DNA of 64,000 nucleotides, taken from assembly GCA_038260305.1 (NCBI GenBank), contig JBBSNY010000002.1, positions 62,001-126,000 of the forward strand, read 5' to 3'. The position numbers and the translations under genes are program-made. The stretch is from CADCVQ01 sp038260305 (GTDB lineage: Bacteria > Actinomycetota > Thermoleophilia > Solirubrobacterales > Solirubrobacteraceae). Position 1 is the stretch's first letter. Each line of letters starts with the position of its first letter. Of this stretch, positions 8,815-20,514 are shown one piece after another. The notes under the pieces were generated by a model. That model saw only the letters and a list, made by a program, of their open reading frames with translations. It ran no database searches and was not told the origin of the DNA.

Positions 8815-9464
8815 ATGCTCGTCGACTGCGCGCACTACAAGGACGGCAACCGTCTCGACAAGGGCTACTTCCTCGTCCTGCACAGCGCTCGCTACCTCGA
8901 CGAGACGGAGGAGGTCGAGTTCGGCGAGATCCACGTCTTCGCCGGGCCGGGCTACGCCGTCGTTCTGCGCCACGGCGCGGCGAGCGACCTGCGCACCGCG
9001 CGCGAGCGCCTCGAGCGGCACCCAGACCCGCTGCGCCTCGCCCCGGCGGCCGCGGTGTGGGCGGTCATGGACAAGGTCGTCGACGACTACACCCCCGTCG
9101 TCGAGGGCCTCGAGAACGACATCGAGGAGGTCGAGGAGGCCGTCTGCTGCGCAACCAGCTGCGCGACGTCGGGGACTACGTGCGGCGCGTCGAAGAGGAG
9201 ATCGCGACCCAGCGCGACGTGCTGTCGAGCATCTTCCAGGCCAACCTCGCCGTCATCGGGCTGCCGCAGAACGAAGTCGTGCGCAAGATCTCCGGCTGGG
9301 CGGCGATCATCGCCGTGCCGACGTTCATCGCCAGCATCTGGGGGATGAACTCCGAGCACATGCCCGAGCTGAAGTGGCACTACGGCAATCCGATGGCGCT
9401 GCTCGCGATGCTCGCCACCGGTTTCGGGCTGTACCGCGCGCTGCGCCGCGCCGACTGGCTGTAG
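8815..9464 (+). pseudogene. corA: corA-type Mg2+/Co2+ transporter with two internal deletions and a frameshift
   Basis: The start (MLVDCAHYKDGNRLD) and the end (RKISGWAAI, then the selectivity motif GMN and a second membrane helix) are clear CorA. Compared with the usual 320-370 residue family plan, a block of about 60 residues is missing in frame after NRLD (near 8859), and about 50-55 residues are missing near 9148-9152, where the frame also shifts so that EEVEEAV is followed by the membrane part in another frame. What remains shows no other stop codons. A functional pentameric pore is therefore unlikely. The alternative is an assembly error in both places. Confidence 0.75.
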
Positions 9465-9476
9465 CAAGATCCCGCG

Positions 9477-11276
9477 ATGGGACACGAGGGCGTCTACATC
9501 CTGGCGGCGGGCGGCCTGCTCGCACTCGGCCTCGCGGCCTCGCTCGCCGCCGGCCGGCTGCGGATCCCAGGGCTCGTCCTGTTCCTCGGCGTCGGGATGC
9601 TCGTCGGCTCGGATGCGATCGGGGCGCTCGAGTTCGGCGGCAGGCCCGAGGACTACGAGGTCGCGCGCACGATCGGGATCATCGCGCTCGCGCTGATCCT
9701 CTTCGAGGGCGGCCTCGCGGCGGGCTTCGGCGAGATCCGCCCGGTCATCGGCTCCGCCCTCAGCCTCGCCCTGCTCGGCACGCTGCTGACGGCGATGGTC
9801 ACCGGCCTCGCGGCCTACTGGCTGCTCGACCTGTCGCTGCTGCAGGGGCTGCTCGTCGGCTCGATCGTGTCCGCGACCGATGGCGCGGCGATCTTCGCGC
9901 TGCTGCGCGGATCGACGCTGAAGCGCCGCCTCGCGCGCACGCTCGAGGGCGAGGCCGGCATGAACGACCCCGTCGCCGTGCTGCTCGTGCTCGGCTTCGT
10001 CGAATGGATCCTGCACCCGGGCTACGGGGTCATCGACATGCTCGGCCTGTTCGTGCAGCAGCTCGGGATCGGCGTCGTCGTCGGGTCGGCGGTCGGCTGG
10101 CTCGCGATCCACGCGTTCCGGCGCGCCAACCTCGCGACCGGCGGCCTGTACCCGGTCGCGTCGCTGGCGGTCGTCGCGGTCGCGTTCGGCGCCGCCGACG
10201 TCCTCCACGGCTCGGGCTTTCTCGCCGTCTACCTCGCCGGCCTCGCGATGGGCTCGACCGCGCTGCCCGCGCGCCAGACCGTCGGCGCGTTTCACGACGG
10301 CCTCGCGTGGCTCGCCCAGCTGACGATGTTCTTCACGTTGGGCCTGCTCGTCTACCCTTCAGATCTCGGGCCGATCGCGCTGAATGGCACGCTGCTCGCG
10401 CTCGTGCTCGTGTTCGTCGCGCGGCCGCTCGCGGTGATGATCGCGACGGCGCGGGCAGCGTTGGGTACGGCCGACCGGATCGTCCTGGGCTGGGCTGGGC
10501 TGCGGGGCGCGGTGCCGGTCGTGCTGGCGCTGTTTCCGATCATCGCGGGCGTGCCCGGGGCCGTCCAGTACTTCAATATCGCGTTCTTCGCGGTGCTTGT
10601 CTCGACGTTGCTGCAGGGCTCGACGTTCACGTGGGTCGCCGGCAAGCTCGGGGCACTGACGAACGAGCCGGCGCTACGCAAGCCGCTCGTCGAGATCGGC
10701 ACGATCCGCGAGCTCGGCGCCGACGTCGTCGAGGTGCCGCTCGTCGAGGGCGACGCCGCGATCGGCGTGCGCGTGCGCGATCTCGGGCTGCCGCGCGACG
10801 CGCTCGTCAACGTGCTCGTACGCAACGACGAGGCGCTGCCGCCGCGGGGCTCGACCCGCCTGGAGGCCGGCGATCGACTCTACGTCCTCGCCCGCCAGAC
10901 GGCGATGGGCGCGCTCGAGGAGGCGCGCGAGCGCTGGCGGCACGGGCCGGTCGGCCCGGCCCCGCGCCCCGAGCGCGCGCACTATGCCACCGGCGCGCCG
11001 ATCTTCACGACGCGGCCGTGGACGGACGCCGACGGCGATCCGGACTCGCCCGAGCGCGTGCTCGGGCTCGCCGTCGTCGATCGGCTCGGAACCCGCTGGG
11101 ACGTGCCCGGCGCGCTCGTCGTGCTGTCCGACGGCCGCTACGCGGTCTGCGGACCGCACGTGCTCGTCGGCAGTCGCGAGCAGCTGCAGTGGCACGCGCG
11201 GCGCAAGCTGCGCTCCGCCAAGACCGATCCCGAGCGGGCGTGGTGGCAGGAGGTCATCGGCTCGTCGGCCCTGTAG
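9477..11276 (+). CDS. K+/H+ (or Na+/H+) antiporter, CPA1 NhaP2/CvrA type with RCK_C domain
   Basis: A 599-residue membrane antiporter. Residues 1-400 hold about 12-13 membrane helices with the CPA1 ion-site region (EGEAGMNDPVAVLLV) near residue 160 and the block GLRGAVPVVLALFP near residue 342, both typical of the NhaP2/CvrA group. Residues about 400-490 form a cytoplasmic RCK_C (TrkA_C) domain that senses nucleotide or ions. A further 100-residue soluble tail follows. The likely role is K+ efflux and pH or turgor control. It sits 12 bases after the decayed corA gene, so a membrane-transport neighbourhood is likely. Confidence 0.88.
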   Translation: MGHEGVYILAAGGLLALGLAASLAAGRLRIPGLVLFLGVGMLVGSDAIGALEFGGRPEDYEVARTIGIIALALILFEGGLAAGFGEIRPVIGSALSLALLGTLLTAMVTGLAAYWLLDLSLLQGLLVGSIVSATDGAAIFALLRGSTLKRRLARTLEGEAGMNDPVAVLLVLGFVEWILHPGYGVIDMLGLFVQQLGIGVVVGSAVGWLAIHAFRRANLATGGLYPVASLAVVAVAFGAADVLHGSGFLAVYLAGLAMGSTALPARQTVGAFHDGLAWLAQLTMFFTLGLLVYPSDLGPIALNGTLLALVLVFVARPLAVMIATARAALGTADRIVLGWAGLRGAVPVVLALFPIIAGVPGAVQYFNIAFFAVLVSTLLQGSTFTWVAGKLGALTNEPALRKPLVEIGTIRELGADVVEVPLVEGDAAIGVRVRDLGLPRDALVNVLVRNDEALPPRGSTRLEAGDRLYVLARQTAMGALEEARERWRHGPVGPAPRPERAHYATGAPIFTTRPWTDADGDPDSPERVLGLAVVDRLGTRWDVPGALVVLSDGRYAVCGPHVLVGSREQLQWHARRKLRSAKTDPERAWWQEVIGSSAL

Positions 11277-11277
11277 C

Positions 11278-11303
11278 GGCGACGCAAGCGTCCCGCTGTC
11301 GCC
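11278..11303. terminator. Hairpin between convergent genes
   Basis: GGCGAC and GTCGCC pair around an inner AGCG/CGCT stem just after the antiporter stop and before the stop of the opposite-strand gene. It is placed to act as a bidirectional terminator; no long T-run follows. Confidence 0.45.
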
Positions 11304-11321
11304 TTGGTCGTGGACGCGTGA

Positions 11322-11906
11322 TCACTCGGGCGCCAGGACCTCGGACGGGAAGGCGCCGGCGCGCAGATCCTCGACGAACGTCGACCAGTACAGCTCGGGG
11401 CCGAGCGCCGGCGCGTCGATGGCATCGATGATCGCTGCGACGTCCGCCGCCACGACGTCGATCTCCGCGGGCGTCGACTGCAGCGAGTAGTACGGGTAGC
11501 GGTCGACGACGGCGCGCGCCGTTGCGGTGAACCGCGTGAGCGAGGAGCTCACGAACGCGGGCGACGCGCCGCGCACGTTGACACGGAAGAGCACCTCCCC
11601 GAGCACCGGCTCGACGAGCAGGCTCGCGCCCAGCCCCGAGCTCGCGAAGCGGATCAGGCGGCCGAGCGGCGGGACCGCGACGACCTGCAGCTCACGGACG
11701 GCCGCATAGCCCGCATAGAACCAGGCCTTCGGTACGCCGTCGCGCGTGAGCGCCCGCACGACGTCGGGATGCGGCGCCGGGATCGAGCGCGGCAGGCCGC
11801 CGGCGCCGAACACGACGAGCTCGCAGCGGGGAGGCCATCCGGGCACGGCACGAGATCGTGTCAGTCGCGGGGGGGTCGCGGAGCGCCAACCTCGGCCTCG
11901 ATCCAC
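11322..11906 (-). CDS. SUKH-4-like protein (possible immunity protein)
   Basis: Up to 194 residues, soluble. The pattern GVPKAWFYAG, then a strand block ending LGEVLFRV, then AFVSSSLTRFTA resembles the SUKH-4 family plan (a GLP..F motif, a 'tG.V' turn and an 'fvNsSl..F' motif). SUKH proteins are best known as immunity proteins against secreted toxins, but many act elsewhere. No toxin gene is visible nearby. The start is uncertain: the first 25 or so residues look non-conserved, so a later start is possible. It follows the CDF gene on the same strand with a gap of 18 bases and may be cotranscribed. Confidence 0.6.
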   Translation of the reverse strand: MDRGRGWRSATPPRLTRSRAVPGWPPRCELVVFGAGGLPRSIPAPHPDVVRALTRDGVPKAWFYAGYAAVRELQVVAVPPLGRLIRFASSGLGASLLVEPVLGEVLFRVNVRGASPAFVSSSLTRFTATARAVVDRYPYYSLQSTPAEIDVVAADVAAIIDAIDAPALGPELYWSTFVEDLRAGAFPSEVLAPE

Positions 11907-11924
11907 ACACGAAGGGGATCGAGC

Positions 11925-12962
11925 TCAGGCCGTGGGCACGCGCGGCTGGATCTCGACGAGCTCGTTCCAAGACTCGTGGTCGACCTGCAGCGTTGTGTGA
12001 CGGATGCCGAAGCGCTCGCGCAGCAGTGCCTGCAGGTCGCGGCGGCAGCCGTGGCAGTCGTCGTCGGCGGCGACGATGACGTGCGCCGCGAGCGCCGGGA
12101 AGCCGGACGTCACCTCCCAGACGTGGAGATCGTGGACCTCCACGACGCCGCGCTGGGATGCGAGCGCGTGGCCGACCTCGTCGGGGTCGATCCCGGGTGG
12201 CGCGGCCTCGAGCAGCACGCGCATCGACGCGCGCAGCAGCGACCAGCCCGAGCGCAACATGAGCGCGGACACCGTGAGCGCCGCGATCGCATCGACCTGC
12301 GCCGGACCGCCCGCCACGATCACGACGCCGGCGACCACGGCCGCGCCCGAGCCGTAGAGGTCGGCGAGCACGTGCGCGCGGGCGCCGGCGATGTTGAGGC
12401 TCTGGCGCTCCGAGCGCGACAGCGCCCAGAACGCGGCGACGTTCACGACGGCGCCGATGGCTCCCACGAGAATGACGATCGACCCGTCGACGTCGGGCGG
12501 CGAGCCGAGCCGCTGGAGGCCCTCGACGGCGATGACGCCCGCGAGCAGGAACAGCAGCCCGCCGTTGACCTGCGCGGAGAGGATCTCCGCGCGCCCGAAT
12601 CCGAACGTGAACGCGCCCGCCGCGGGCCGCGCGGCGAAGCGCGCCGCGACGAGCGCGAGCCCGAGCGACGCCGCATCGGTGAGCATGTGGCCGGCGTCCG
12701 ACAGCAGGGCGAGCGAGCCGGCGAGCACGCCGGCCACGACCTCGACGCCCATGAAGCCGGCGATCAGCGCGAGTGCGACGGTCAGCCAGCGGCGGTCGGC
12801 GTCCGCGGACGGCGCGTGCGAGTGCGCGCCATGGCCGTGGCCGTGCTCGTGCTCATGCCCGTGGCCATGCGGGTCGTCGTGCTCATCGGCGTGTGCGAGC
12901 GCGCCATCGTCGTGCGCGGGGGCGTGCCGACGCGGTGACCCGTGATCGCGCGAGGCGGACAC
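11925..12962 (-). CDS. Cation diffusion facilitator, zinc exporter (CzcD/ZitB type)
   Basis: Proton-coupled exporter of Zn2+ or a similar divalent metal. 345 residues. A His/Asp/Glu-rich N-terminal arm (about residues 10-50, many HGH and HEH repeats) precedes six membrane helices. The intramembrane metal site is visible as SDAGHMLTD in helix 2 and HVLAD in helix 5, matching the two-helix HD-HD site of zinc-selective CDFs. The C-terminal cytoplasmic domain (about 265-340) is the usual dimer-forming metallochaperone-like fold. GTG 12962 is preceded by TAGCAT with a six-base gap, so the mRNA is probably leaderless. Confidence 0.92.
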   Translation of the reverse strand: MSASRDHGSPRRHAPAHDDGALAHADEHDDPHGHGHEHEHGHGHGAHSHAPSADADRRWLTVALALIAGFMGVEVVAGVLAGSLALLSDAGHMLTDAASLGLALVAARFAARPAAGAFTFGFGRAEILSAQVNGGLLFLLAGVIAVEGLQRLGSPPDVDGSIVILVGAIGAVVNVAAFWALSRSERQSLNIAGARAHVLADLYGSGAAVVAGVVIVAGGPAQVDAIAALTVSALMLRSGWSLLRASMRVLLEAAPPGIDPDEVGHALASQRGVVEVHDLHVWEVTSGFPALAAHVIVAADDDCHGCRRDLQALLRERFGIRHTTLQVDHESWNELVEIQPRVPTA

Positions 12963-13090
12963 GGTCCGATGCTAACGCCGCTGCGCACGCCGCGGGGCGA
13001 GCTTCCCTGCATCGCGGTCGCTTTCGCATCCATAGGCGGCGATCGAAGCTCGGAGCGGGAAATGACCGGGTGGTAGCGCCTGTCACAAAG

Positions 13091-13120
13091 TTGTTACAAA
13101 GTCCCCGATCACGCTATGCT
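13091..13120 (+). promoter_or_regulatory. Promoter of the ATP synthase operon
   Basis: TTGTTA, an 18-base spacer and TATGCT, in a locally AT-rich stretch (ACAAAGTTGTTACAAAG). The predicted start is near 13127, which would give atpI a leader of about 200 bases. Confidence 0.6.
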
Positions 13121-13214
13121 TGCGGCGCGTCACCCAGCACTCCACCCGCGCTCCTTGCGCGGTCGAGGACGTGTAGGGTTCCGACCCCTCCGCCATGCCT
13201 GCTCTCCATAACAC

Positions 13215-13229
13215 GGACCATTGGTCCGA
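13215..13229. promoter_or_regulatory. Perfect 15-bp palindrome in the atp leader
   Basis: CGGACCATTGGTCCG is a perfect inverted repeat around a central T, about 90 bases after the predicted transcription start and 106 before atpI. It could be an operator, or the stem of an RNA hairpin in the leader. No regulator is known to me for this motif. Confidence 0.5.
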
Positions 13230-13334
13230 TCAATCGACCGTCGACGCAACCCGCGGACGTGGGCTGCTGGGGCCGATTCGCCGCAGGGACAGTCGTTGTC
13301 GATAAGCGCCTCGGTGGGCGTCGAGCGCAGATCC

Positions 13335-13694
13335 ATGACTCTGCTGCCCTATGTCGACATGGTGCTGGTCGCGGTTCTGGCCGTGCCGGTCGTCGGCGCG
13401 GGTGCGCCCGCGCTCGGCTACGTCGTCGGCGCAGCCGCCTGGGTCGTCGTGCGGCTCGTCTCGATCATGGCCGAGCGCCGGCTCGTGGGTGAGGACGACC
13501 TGCGCCGCCGCATCGGCCTCGGGGTCTTCTATGCGATGGCCCGCGTCTGGGTGCTCGCCGGCACGATCGTCGCCCTCGGCCTCGCCGCCTCGCGCGCCGA
13601 CGGCCTGACCGCGGCGCTCGTCATCTTTGGTGCCTTCTCCCTGTTCTTCGCCGGCTCCGCCATCTCGCACGTGACACGAAAGAGGACCACCTAG
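13335..13694 (+). CDS. atpI: ATP synthase subunit I (AtpI-like)
   Basis: A small membrane protein of 119 residues with four hydrophobic helices, directly upstream of atpB. AtpI proteins help assemble the c-ring. Identification rests on size, membrane pattern and position; AtpI sequences are poorly conserved. ATG 13335 is chosen because the upstream open frame is hydrophilic and arginine-rich. Its TAG stop abuts the ATG of atpB. Confidence 0.75.
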   Translation: MTLLPYVDMVLVAVLAVPVVGAGAPALGYVVGAAAWVVVRLVSIMAERRLVGEDDLRRRIGLGVFYAMARVWVLAGTIVALGLAASRADGLTAALVIFGAFSLFFAGSAISHVTRKRTT

Positions 13695-14594
13695 ATGAGC
13701 ACGCGTCGCAAGCTTGGGCTCGGGATCGGCGGCGTCTACATCCTCGGGATGGTCCTGATCGTGGCCATCTTCGGCGCCACCCGCACGGACAACCCGGCCT
13801 TCCATCCGGCCGAGGAGTTCAAGCTCCTGACGTGGGTGAACCTGCCCGGTCCGCTGGACCTCAACAAGGGCGTCCTCTACCTCTTCCTCGCGTCCATCCT
13901 GACGCTCGGCGTCATGACCTACGTCTCCAACCGCATGCAGGCGCGCCCGAACCGCATCCAGACCGCGGTCGAGTGGCTCTACTCGGGCCTGAAGGACAAG
14001 ATCGTGCGCGACAACATGGACGACGCGATGGCGAAGAAGTGGTTCCCGCTCGTCTGCACGCTGTTCGTCTTCATCTGGGTCTCGAACATCATCGGATACC
14101 TGCCGCTGCCGGTGAACTCCGGCGCGAAGTTCCACCTCTTCGGCGCGAACATCCCGTCCTTCCAGATCTATGCGGCGACGGCCAACGTCTCGATCCCGCT
14201 CGTGCTCGCGCTGATCGTGTTCTTCTCCTACAACATCGAGGGCCTGCGCGCGAAGGGCTTCTGGGGCTACACGAAGAGCATCATGATCCCGCCGGGCGTC
14301 AGCGGCGGCATCCTCATCATGATCGCGCCGCTCGAGATCCTCTCGCAGTTCCTGCGGCTCATCTCGCTGACCGTCCGACTGTTCGCCAACCTGCTGGCCG
14401 GCCACATGCTGATCCAGTTCATGTCGGGCGGCCTGTCGGTGCTGCTCGGCCTCGAGGTCCTGGCGTGGTTCACGCTGCCCGCCGGCATCGCGATCTTCCT
14501 CTTCGAGGTGACGCTGATCGCAGGTCTGCAGGCGTTCATCTTCGCAATCCTGACGTGCATCTACTTGGGTAGCGCCGTCTCCGAACACCACTAG
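13695..14594 (+). CDS. atpB: ATP synthase F0 subunit a
   Basis: The stator half-channel subunit that passes protons to the c-ring. 299 residues, five to six membrane helices. The essential arginine lies in the conserved block LTVRLFANLLAGHML (about residues 224-238), and the final helix carries conserved polar positions. It is fully in frame, with a start directly on the atpI stop. First core gene of the complete atpBEFHAGDC set. Confidence 0.96.
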   Translation: MSTRRKLGLGIGGVYILGMVLIVAIFGATRTDNPAFHPAEEFKLLTWVNLPGPLDLNKGVLYLFLASILTLGVMTYVSNRMQARPNRIQTAVEWLYSGLKDKIVRDNMDDAMAKKWFPLVCTLFVFIWVSNIIGYLPLPVNSGAKFHLFGANIPSFQIYAATANVSIPLVLALIVFFSYNIEGLRAKGFWGYTKSIMIPPGVSGGILIMIAPLEILSQFLRLISLTVRLFANLLAGHMLIQFMSGGLSVLLGLEVLAWFTLPAGIAIFLFEVTLIAGLQAFIFAILTCIYLGSAVSEHH

Positions 14595-14610
14595 AAGGAG
14601 CCTGACTCAC

Positions 14611-14898
14611 ATGCCCGATCCGCTTTCCATCCAGTCCATCCTCTCGGCGGCGGCGGCGACCCCCGACCTCTACGGCCAGAAGGCCGGACGCGCGATCGCC
14701 CTCGGCGTCGGCGCGGGCGGCGGTGCCGCGGGTGCCGGAGCAGGCATCGGCATGCTGTTCGGCAAGGTCATCGAGTCGGTGACGCGCCAGCCCGAGATGA
14801 AGGACGAGATCGCCTCGATCCAGTGGCTCGGCTTCGCGCTCACCGAGGCGTGCTTCTTCTACGGCCTCGTCGGCGGTCTCATCGCCTTCTTCCTGTAG
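14611..14898 (+). CDS. atpE: ATP synthase F0 subunit c
   Basis: Proteolipid of the rotating c-ring. 95 residues, two membrane helices joined by the polar RQPE loop. The glycine-rich first helix has repeated G-A-G packing. The essential carboxylate is the Glu in ALTEACFFYG of helix 2. The residue after it is Ala rather than Ser/Thr and no Gln is visible in helix 1, so the ring looks proton-coupled rather than Na+-coupled. The N-terminus is about 25 residues longer than in E. coli. An AAGGAG-like ribosome-binding site precedes the ATG. Confidence 0.95.
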   Translation: MPDPLSIQSILSAAAATPDLYGQKAGRAIALGVGAGGGAAGAGAGIGMLFGKVIESVTRQPEMKDEIASIQWLGFALTEACFFYGLVGGLIAFFL

Positions 14899-14907
14899 GC
14901 ATTTCGC

Positions 14908-15474
14908 ATGGACGCCGTCAGCCTGATCGCCGCAGCACCCGCCGAGGGCGGGAGCGGGTCGTTCCTCGTCTCGCCGAACGTCGGGCTGATGATCTGGACG
15001 CTCGTCGTCTTCACCGTCTGCCTGTACGTCCTGAAGAAGATGGTCTTCCCGAAGATCCAGGAGGCGCTGGACAAGCGCCAGCACGCGATCGACGAGTCGA
15101 TCGACGCGGCCGAGCGCACGCGCGTCGAGGCCGATGAGCTGCTCGCGGAGTACCGCGAGCGCCTGCAGGACGCCCGCACCCAGGCCGAGGAGATCCTCGC
15201 CCGCGCCCGCAAGGCCGCGGACGCAGCCGAGGCCACCGCCGTCACGGATGCCAAGGCCAAGCGCGAGGAGCTGCTCGAGCAGGCCAAGCGCGACATCCAA
15301 GCCGAGACGCGCCGCGCGATCCAGGACATCCGCAACGAGGTCGCCGACCTGACGATCCTCGCGACGGAGAAGGTCACGCGCAAGACGCTCACCGAGGCCG
15401 ACCAGCGCAAGCTCGTCGAGGAAGCGCTTTCGGAGCTCGACTTCTCCGCCCTGACCGGCGACCGGAGCAACTGA
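14908..15474 (+). CDS. atpF: ATP synthase F0 subunit b
   Basis: Peripheral-stalk subunit, 188 residues. One membrane helix near residues 28-48 is followed by a long charged coiled coil (about 50-180) rich in Ala, Glu, Arg and Lys. It anchors F1 to subunit a through delta. A short serine/glycine-rich stretch precedes the helix. Confidence 0.94.
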   Translation: MDAVSLIAAAPAEGGSGSFLVSPNVGLMIWTLVVFTVCLYVLKKMVFPKIQEALDKRQHAIDESIDAAERTRVEADELLAEYRERLQDARTQAEEILARARKAADAAEATAVTDAKAKREELLEQAKRDIQAETRRAIQDIRNEVADLTILATEKVTRKTLTEADQRKLVEEALSELDFSALTGDRSN

Positions 15475-15478
15475 TCGC

Positions 15479-16012
15479 ATGGAGGAGATCGCCGAGGTCT
15501 ACGGGCGGTCGCTGTTCGCGGTCGCCCAGGAGCACGACAAGCTCGACGAGATCCGCGAGCAGCTCGGCCAGTTCGCCGAGGCGCTCGAGACCAATCGCGA
15601 CCTGGCGGTCTTCTTCTTCTCGCCCTACTTCTCGACGCCGGAGAAGAAGGACGGTCTCGAGAAGACCGTCGAGGGTGCCGACCCGACCCTGATCAACTTC
15701 CTCGAGCTGCTGATCGAGAAGCACCGCATGCCGGCGGTGTTCCGCATCCGGCGCTACTACGACGGGCTGTGGGAGCAGGAGAACAAGATCCTGCCGGTCT
15801 CGATCTCGACCGCCACCAAGCTCGACGACGCCACGGTCAAGCAGATCGGCGACCGCATTGCCAAGGACACCGGCCAGAAGATCGAACTGACCGCGGACGT
15901 GAACCCGGACATCCTCGGCGGCATCGTCCTGCGTGTCGGCAACTCGATCCTCGACGCCTCGATCCGCAATCGCCTCGACAACCTGAGAAAGCACGTCGCC
16001 CGCGGCGCCTGA
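15479..16012 (+). CDS. atpH: ATP synthase F1 subunit delta
   Basis: Stator subunit joining the b stalk to the top of the alpha3beta3 head. 177 residues, normal length. Starts EEIAEVYGRSLFAVA, the usual helical N-terminal domain, and ends with the conserved ILGGIVLRVGNSILDASI block. Start four bases after the atpF stop. Confidence 0.94.
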   Translation: MEEIAEVYGRSLFAVAQEHDKLDEIREQLGQFAEALETNRDLAVFFFSPYFSTPEKKDGLEKTVEGADPTLINFLELLIEKHRMPAVFRIRRYYDGLWEQENKILPVSISTATKLDDATVKQIGDRIAKDTGQKIELTADVNPDILGGIVLRVGNSILDASIRNRLDNLRKHVARGA

Positions 16013-16049
16013 CTGAAACCGCGGACACGAAGGAGCTGACACGACCTCC

Positions 16050-17662
<1,613 letters not shown>

Positions 17663-17666
<4 letters not shown>

Positions 17667-18571
17667 GCGCCACCCAGCGCGACGTCAAGGCCCGGATCGG
17701 GTCCGTCAAGAACATCCAGAAGATCACCCGCGCCATGGAGATGGTCGCGGCGGCTCGTCTGCGCCGCGCCGAGCAGCGCATCGCGGCGCTGCGACCGTAC
17801 GCCGGGGCGATCCGGCGGATGACGCGCCAGGCCGCCGAGGCGGCGGGGTCTTCGGAGGTCTCGAGCCTGCCGATCCTCGCCGAGCACGACAGCGAGGAGA
17901 AGGTCGCGCTGCTGCTCGTCACGGGCGACCGCGGCCTCGCGGGCGCCTTCAACTCGCAGATCGTGCGAGCCGGGCTGCGCAGCGGTCGCGAGTACGAGGG
18001 TGCCGGCAAGAGCGTCGTCTACAGCGCGGTCGGGCGCCGCGGCGTCTCGACGCTGAGCTTCCGCGGCAAGGACCCGGTCGGCCGCTACGTCGGCTTCACC
18101 GATCGTCCGGCGTACGCCGACGCGCGGGCGATCGCCGACGACCTCATGGCCGCCTACATCGACGGCAAGTGCGATCGCGTCGAGATCTTTTACAACGGCT
18201 ACGTCTCGCCGCTGACGCAGGAGGTCCGCCGCGAGACGCTCCTGCCGCTGCAGCAGGCGACGATCCTCGACAGCGACTCCGACGAGGAGACCGAGGACAA
18301 GCCCGCCCGCCGCGCGCTCGTCGACTACGAGCCCGATCCGAAGGAGATCCTCGCCCGGCTCGTGCCGGACTACGTCGAGATCTCCGTGTACCGCGCGCTG
18401 CTGGAGTCCACGGCGTCCGAGCACGGCGCTCGCATGACGGCGATGCGCAACGCCTCGCAGAACGCCGGCGAGCTCATCGAAGACCTCACCTTGGAGATGA
18501 ACCGGGCCCGTCAGGCCGAGATCACTCAGGAAATCATGGAAGTCGTCGCGGGCGCCGAGTCGCTCACGTAA
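17663..18571 (+). CDS. atpG: ATP synthase F1 subunit gamma
   Basis: Central rotor shaft, 302 residues. N-terminal helix with VKARIGSVKNIQKITRAMEM and the C-terminal helix with MRNASQNAGELIEDLTLEMN are the conserved rotor coiled coil. The middle domain carries GDRGLAGAFN. Between about residues 197 and 215 there is an acidic insert (DSDSDEETEDK), in the region where actinobacterial gamma subunits are known to have extra loops. GTG start within the atpA stop. Confidence 0.95.
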
Positions 18572-18581
18572 GGGAGATCAA

Positions 18582-19997
<1,416 letters not shown>

Positions 19998-20001
19998 GCT
20001 C

Positions 20002-20421
20002 GTGCCACGAACGCCGTTTCGCGTCGAGGTCCTGACCCCCGAGGGGTCGGTCTTCGACGAAGAGGTCGGGATGGTCTCGACGCGGACCGAGGTCGGCTCG
20101 ATCGGCATCATGGCGCGCCATCAGCCGCTGCTCGGCATGCTCGTGCCGACCGAGCTGCGGCTCTATCGCAGCGACACGGACATTGTCCGCTACGCGCAGG
20201 GCGAGGGCTACGTGCAGGTCTCCGAGGACGGCGTGCTCGTGCTCGTCGAGGAGGCGCACACGGCCGACGAGCTCGACGTCGAGGATCTGCGCGACAAGCT
20301 GCGCGCCTCCGAGGACGCACAGGCGGCCGCCGACGACGGCAGCGAGGAGGAGCGCCGCGCGGGGCGCGACAAGCGCCGCTGGCAGGCGTTCCTGACGATC
20401 GCCGAGGGCGGCTCGGCCTAG
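20002..20421 (+). CDS. atpC: ATP synthase F1 subunit epsilon
   Basis: Rotor-foot subunit that also restrains ATP hydrolysis. 139 residues from GTG 20002, five bases after the atpD stop. N-terminal beta-sandwich (FRVEVLTPEGSVFDEEV) and a helical C-terminal hairpin rich in Glu, Ala and Arg, ending with an actinobacterial-style tail. The open frame extends upstream inside atpD, but only the part from 20002 is epsilon-like. Confidence 0.92.
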   Translation: MPRTPFRVEVLTPEGSVFDEEVGMVSTRTEVGSIGIMARHQPLLGMLVPTELRLYRSDTDIVRYAQGEGYVQVSEDGVLVLVEEAHTADELDVEDLRDKLRASEDAQAAADDGSEEERRAGRDKRRWQAFLTIAEGGSA

Positions 20422-20426
20422 CAAAC

Positions 20427-20445
20427 GGCGCGGTCGGTCCGCGCC
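20427..20445 (+). terminator. Hairpin after the atp operon
   Basis: GGCGCGG and CCGCGCC pair around a five-base loop, six bases after the atpC stop. Position suits an end of the operon; there is no T-run. Confidence 0.45.
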
Positions 20446-20514
20446 GCGACGGTCCTCGAGGTCAGCGGCCGCCGTGCGGGTCGCGCGGCGGGCGTATCTG
20501 CGAGCCTTGCGCGC

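Larger units (their letters stand above)
12963..13334. other. Regulatory spacer between the CDF gene and the atp operon
   Basis: 372 bases without a convincing gene. It holds the leaderless -10 box TAGCAT of the CDF gene (12969-12974, minus strand), a promoter reading toward atpI (13091-13120), a second possible -10 box TAGGGT near 13172, and a perfect odd-length palindrome at 13215-13229. The atpI frame stays open back to about 13221, but the extra residues are not AtpI-like. Confidence 0.6.

Noticed and set aside
9057..9464. A separate short membrane gene
   Set aside because: It is the C-terminal part of corA in the shifted frame and has no start or ribosome-binding site of its own.
13215..13229. 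The atp palindrome as an intrinsic terminator of the CDF gene
   Set aside because: The CDF gene is transcribed leftward from 12962, so this site lies upstream of it, and there is no T-run.
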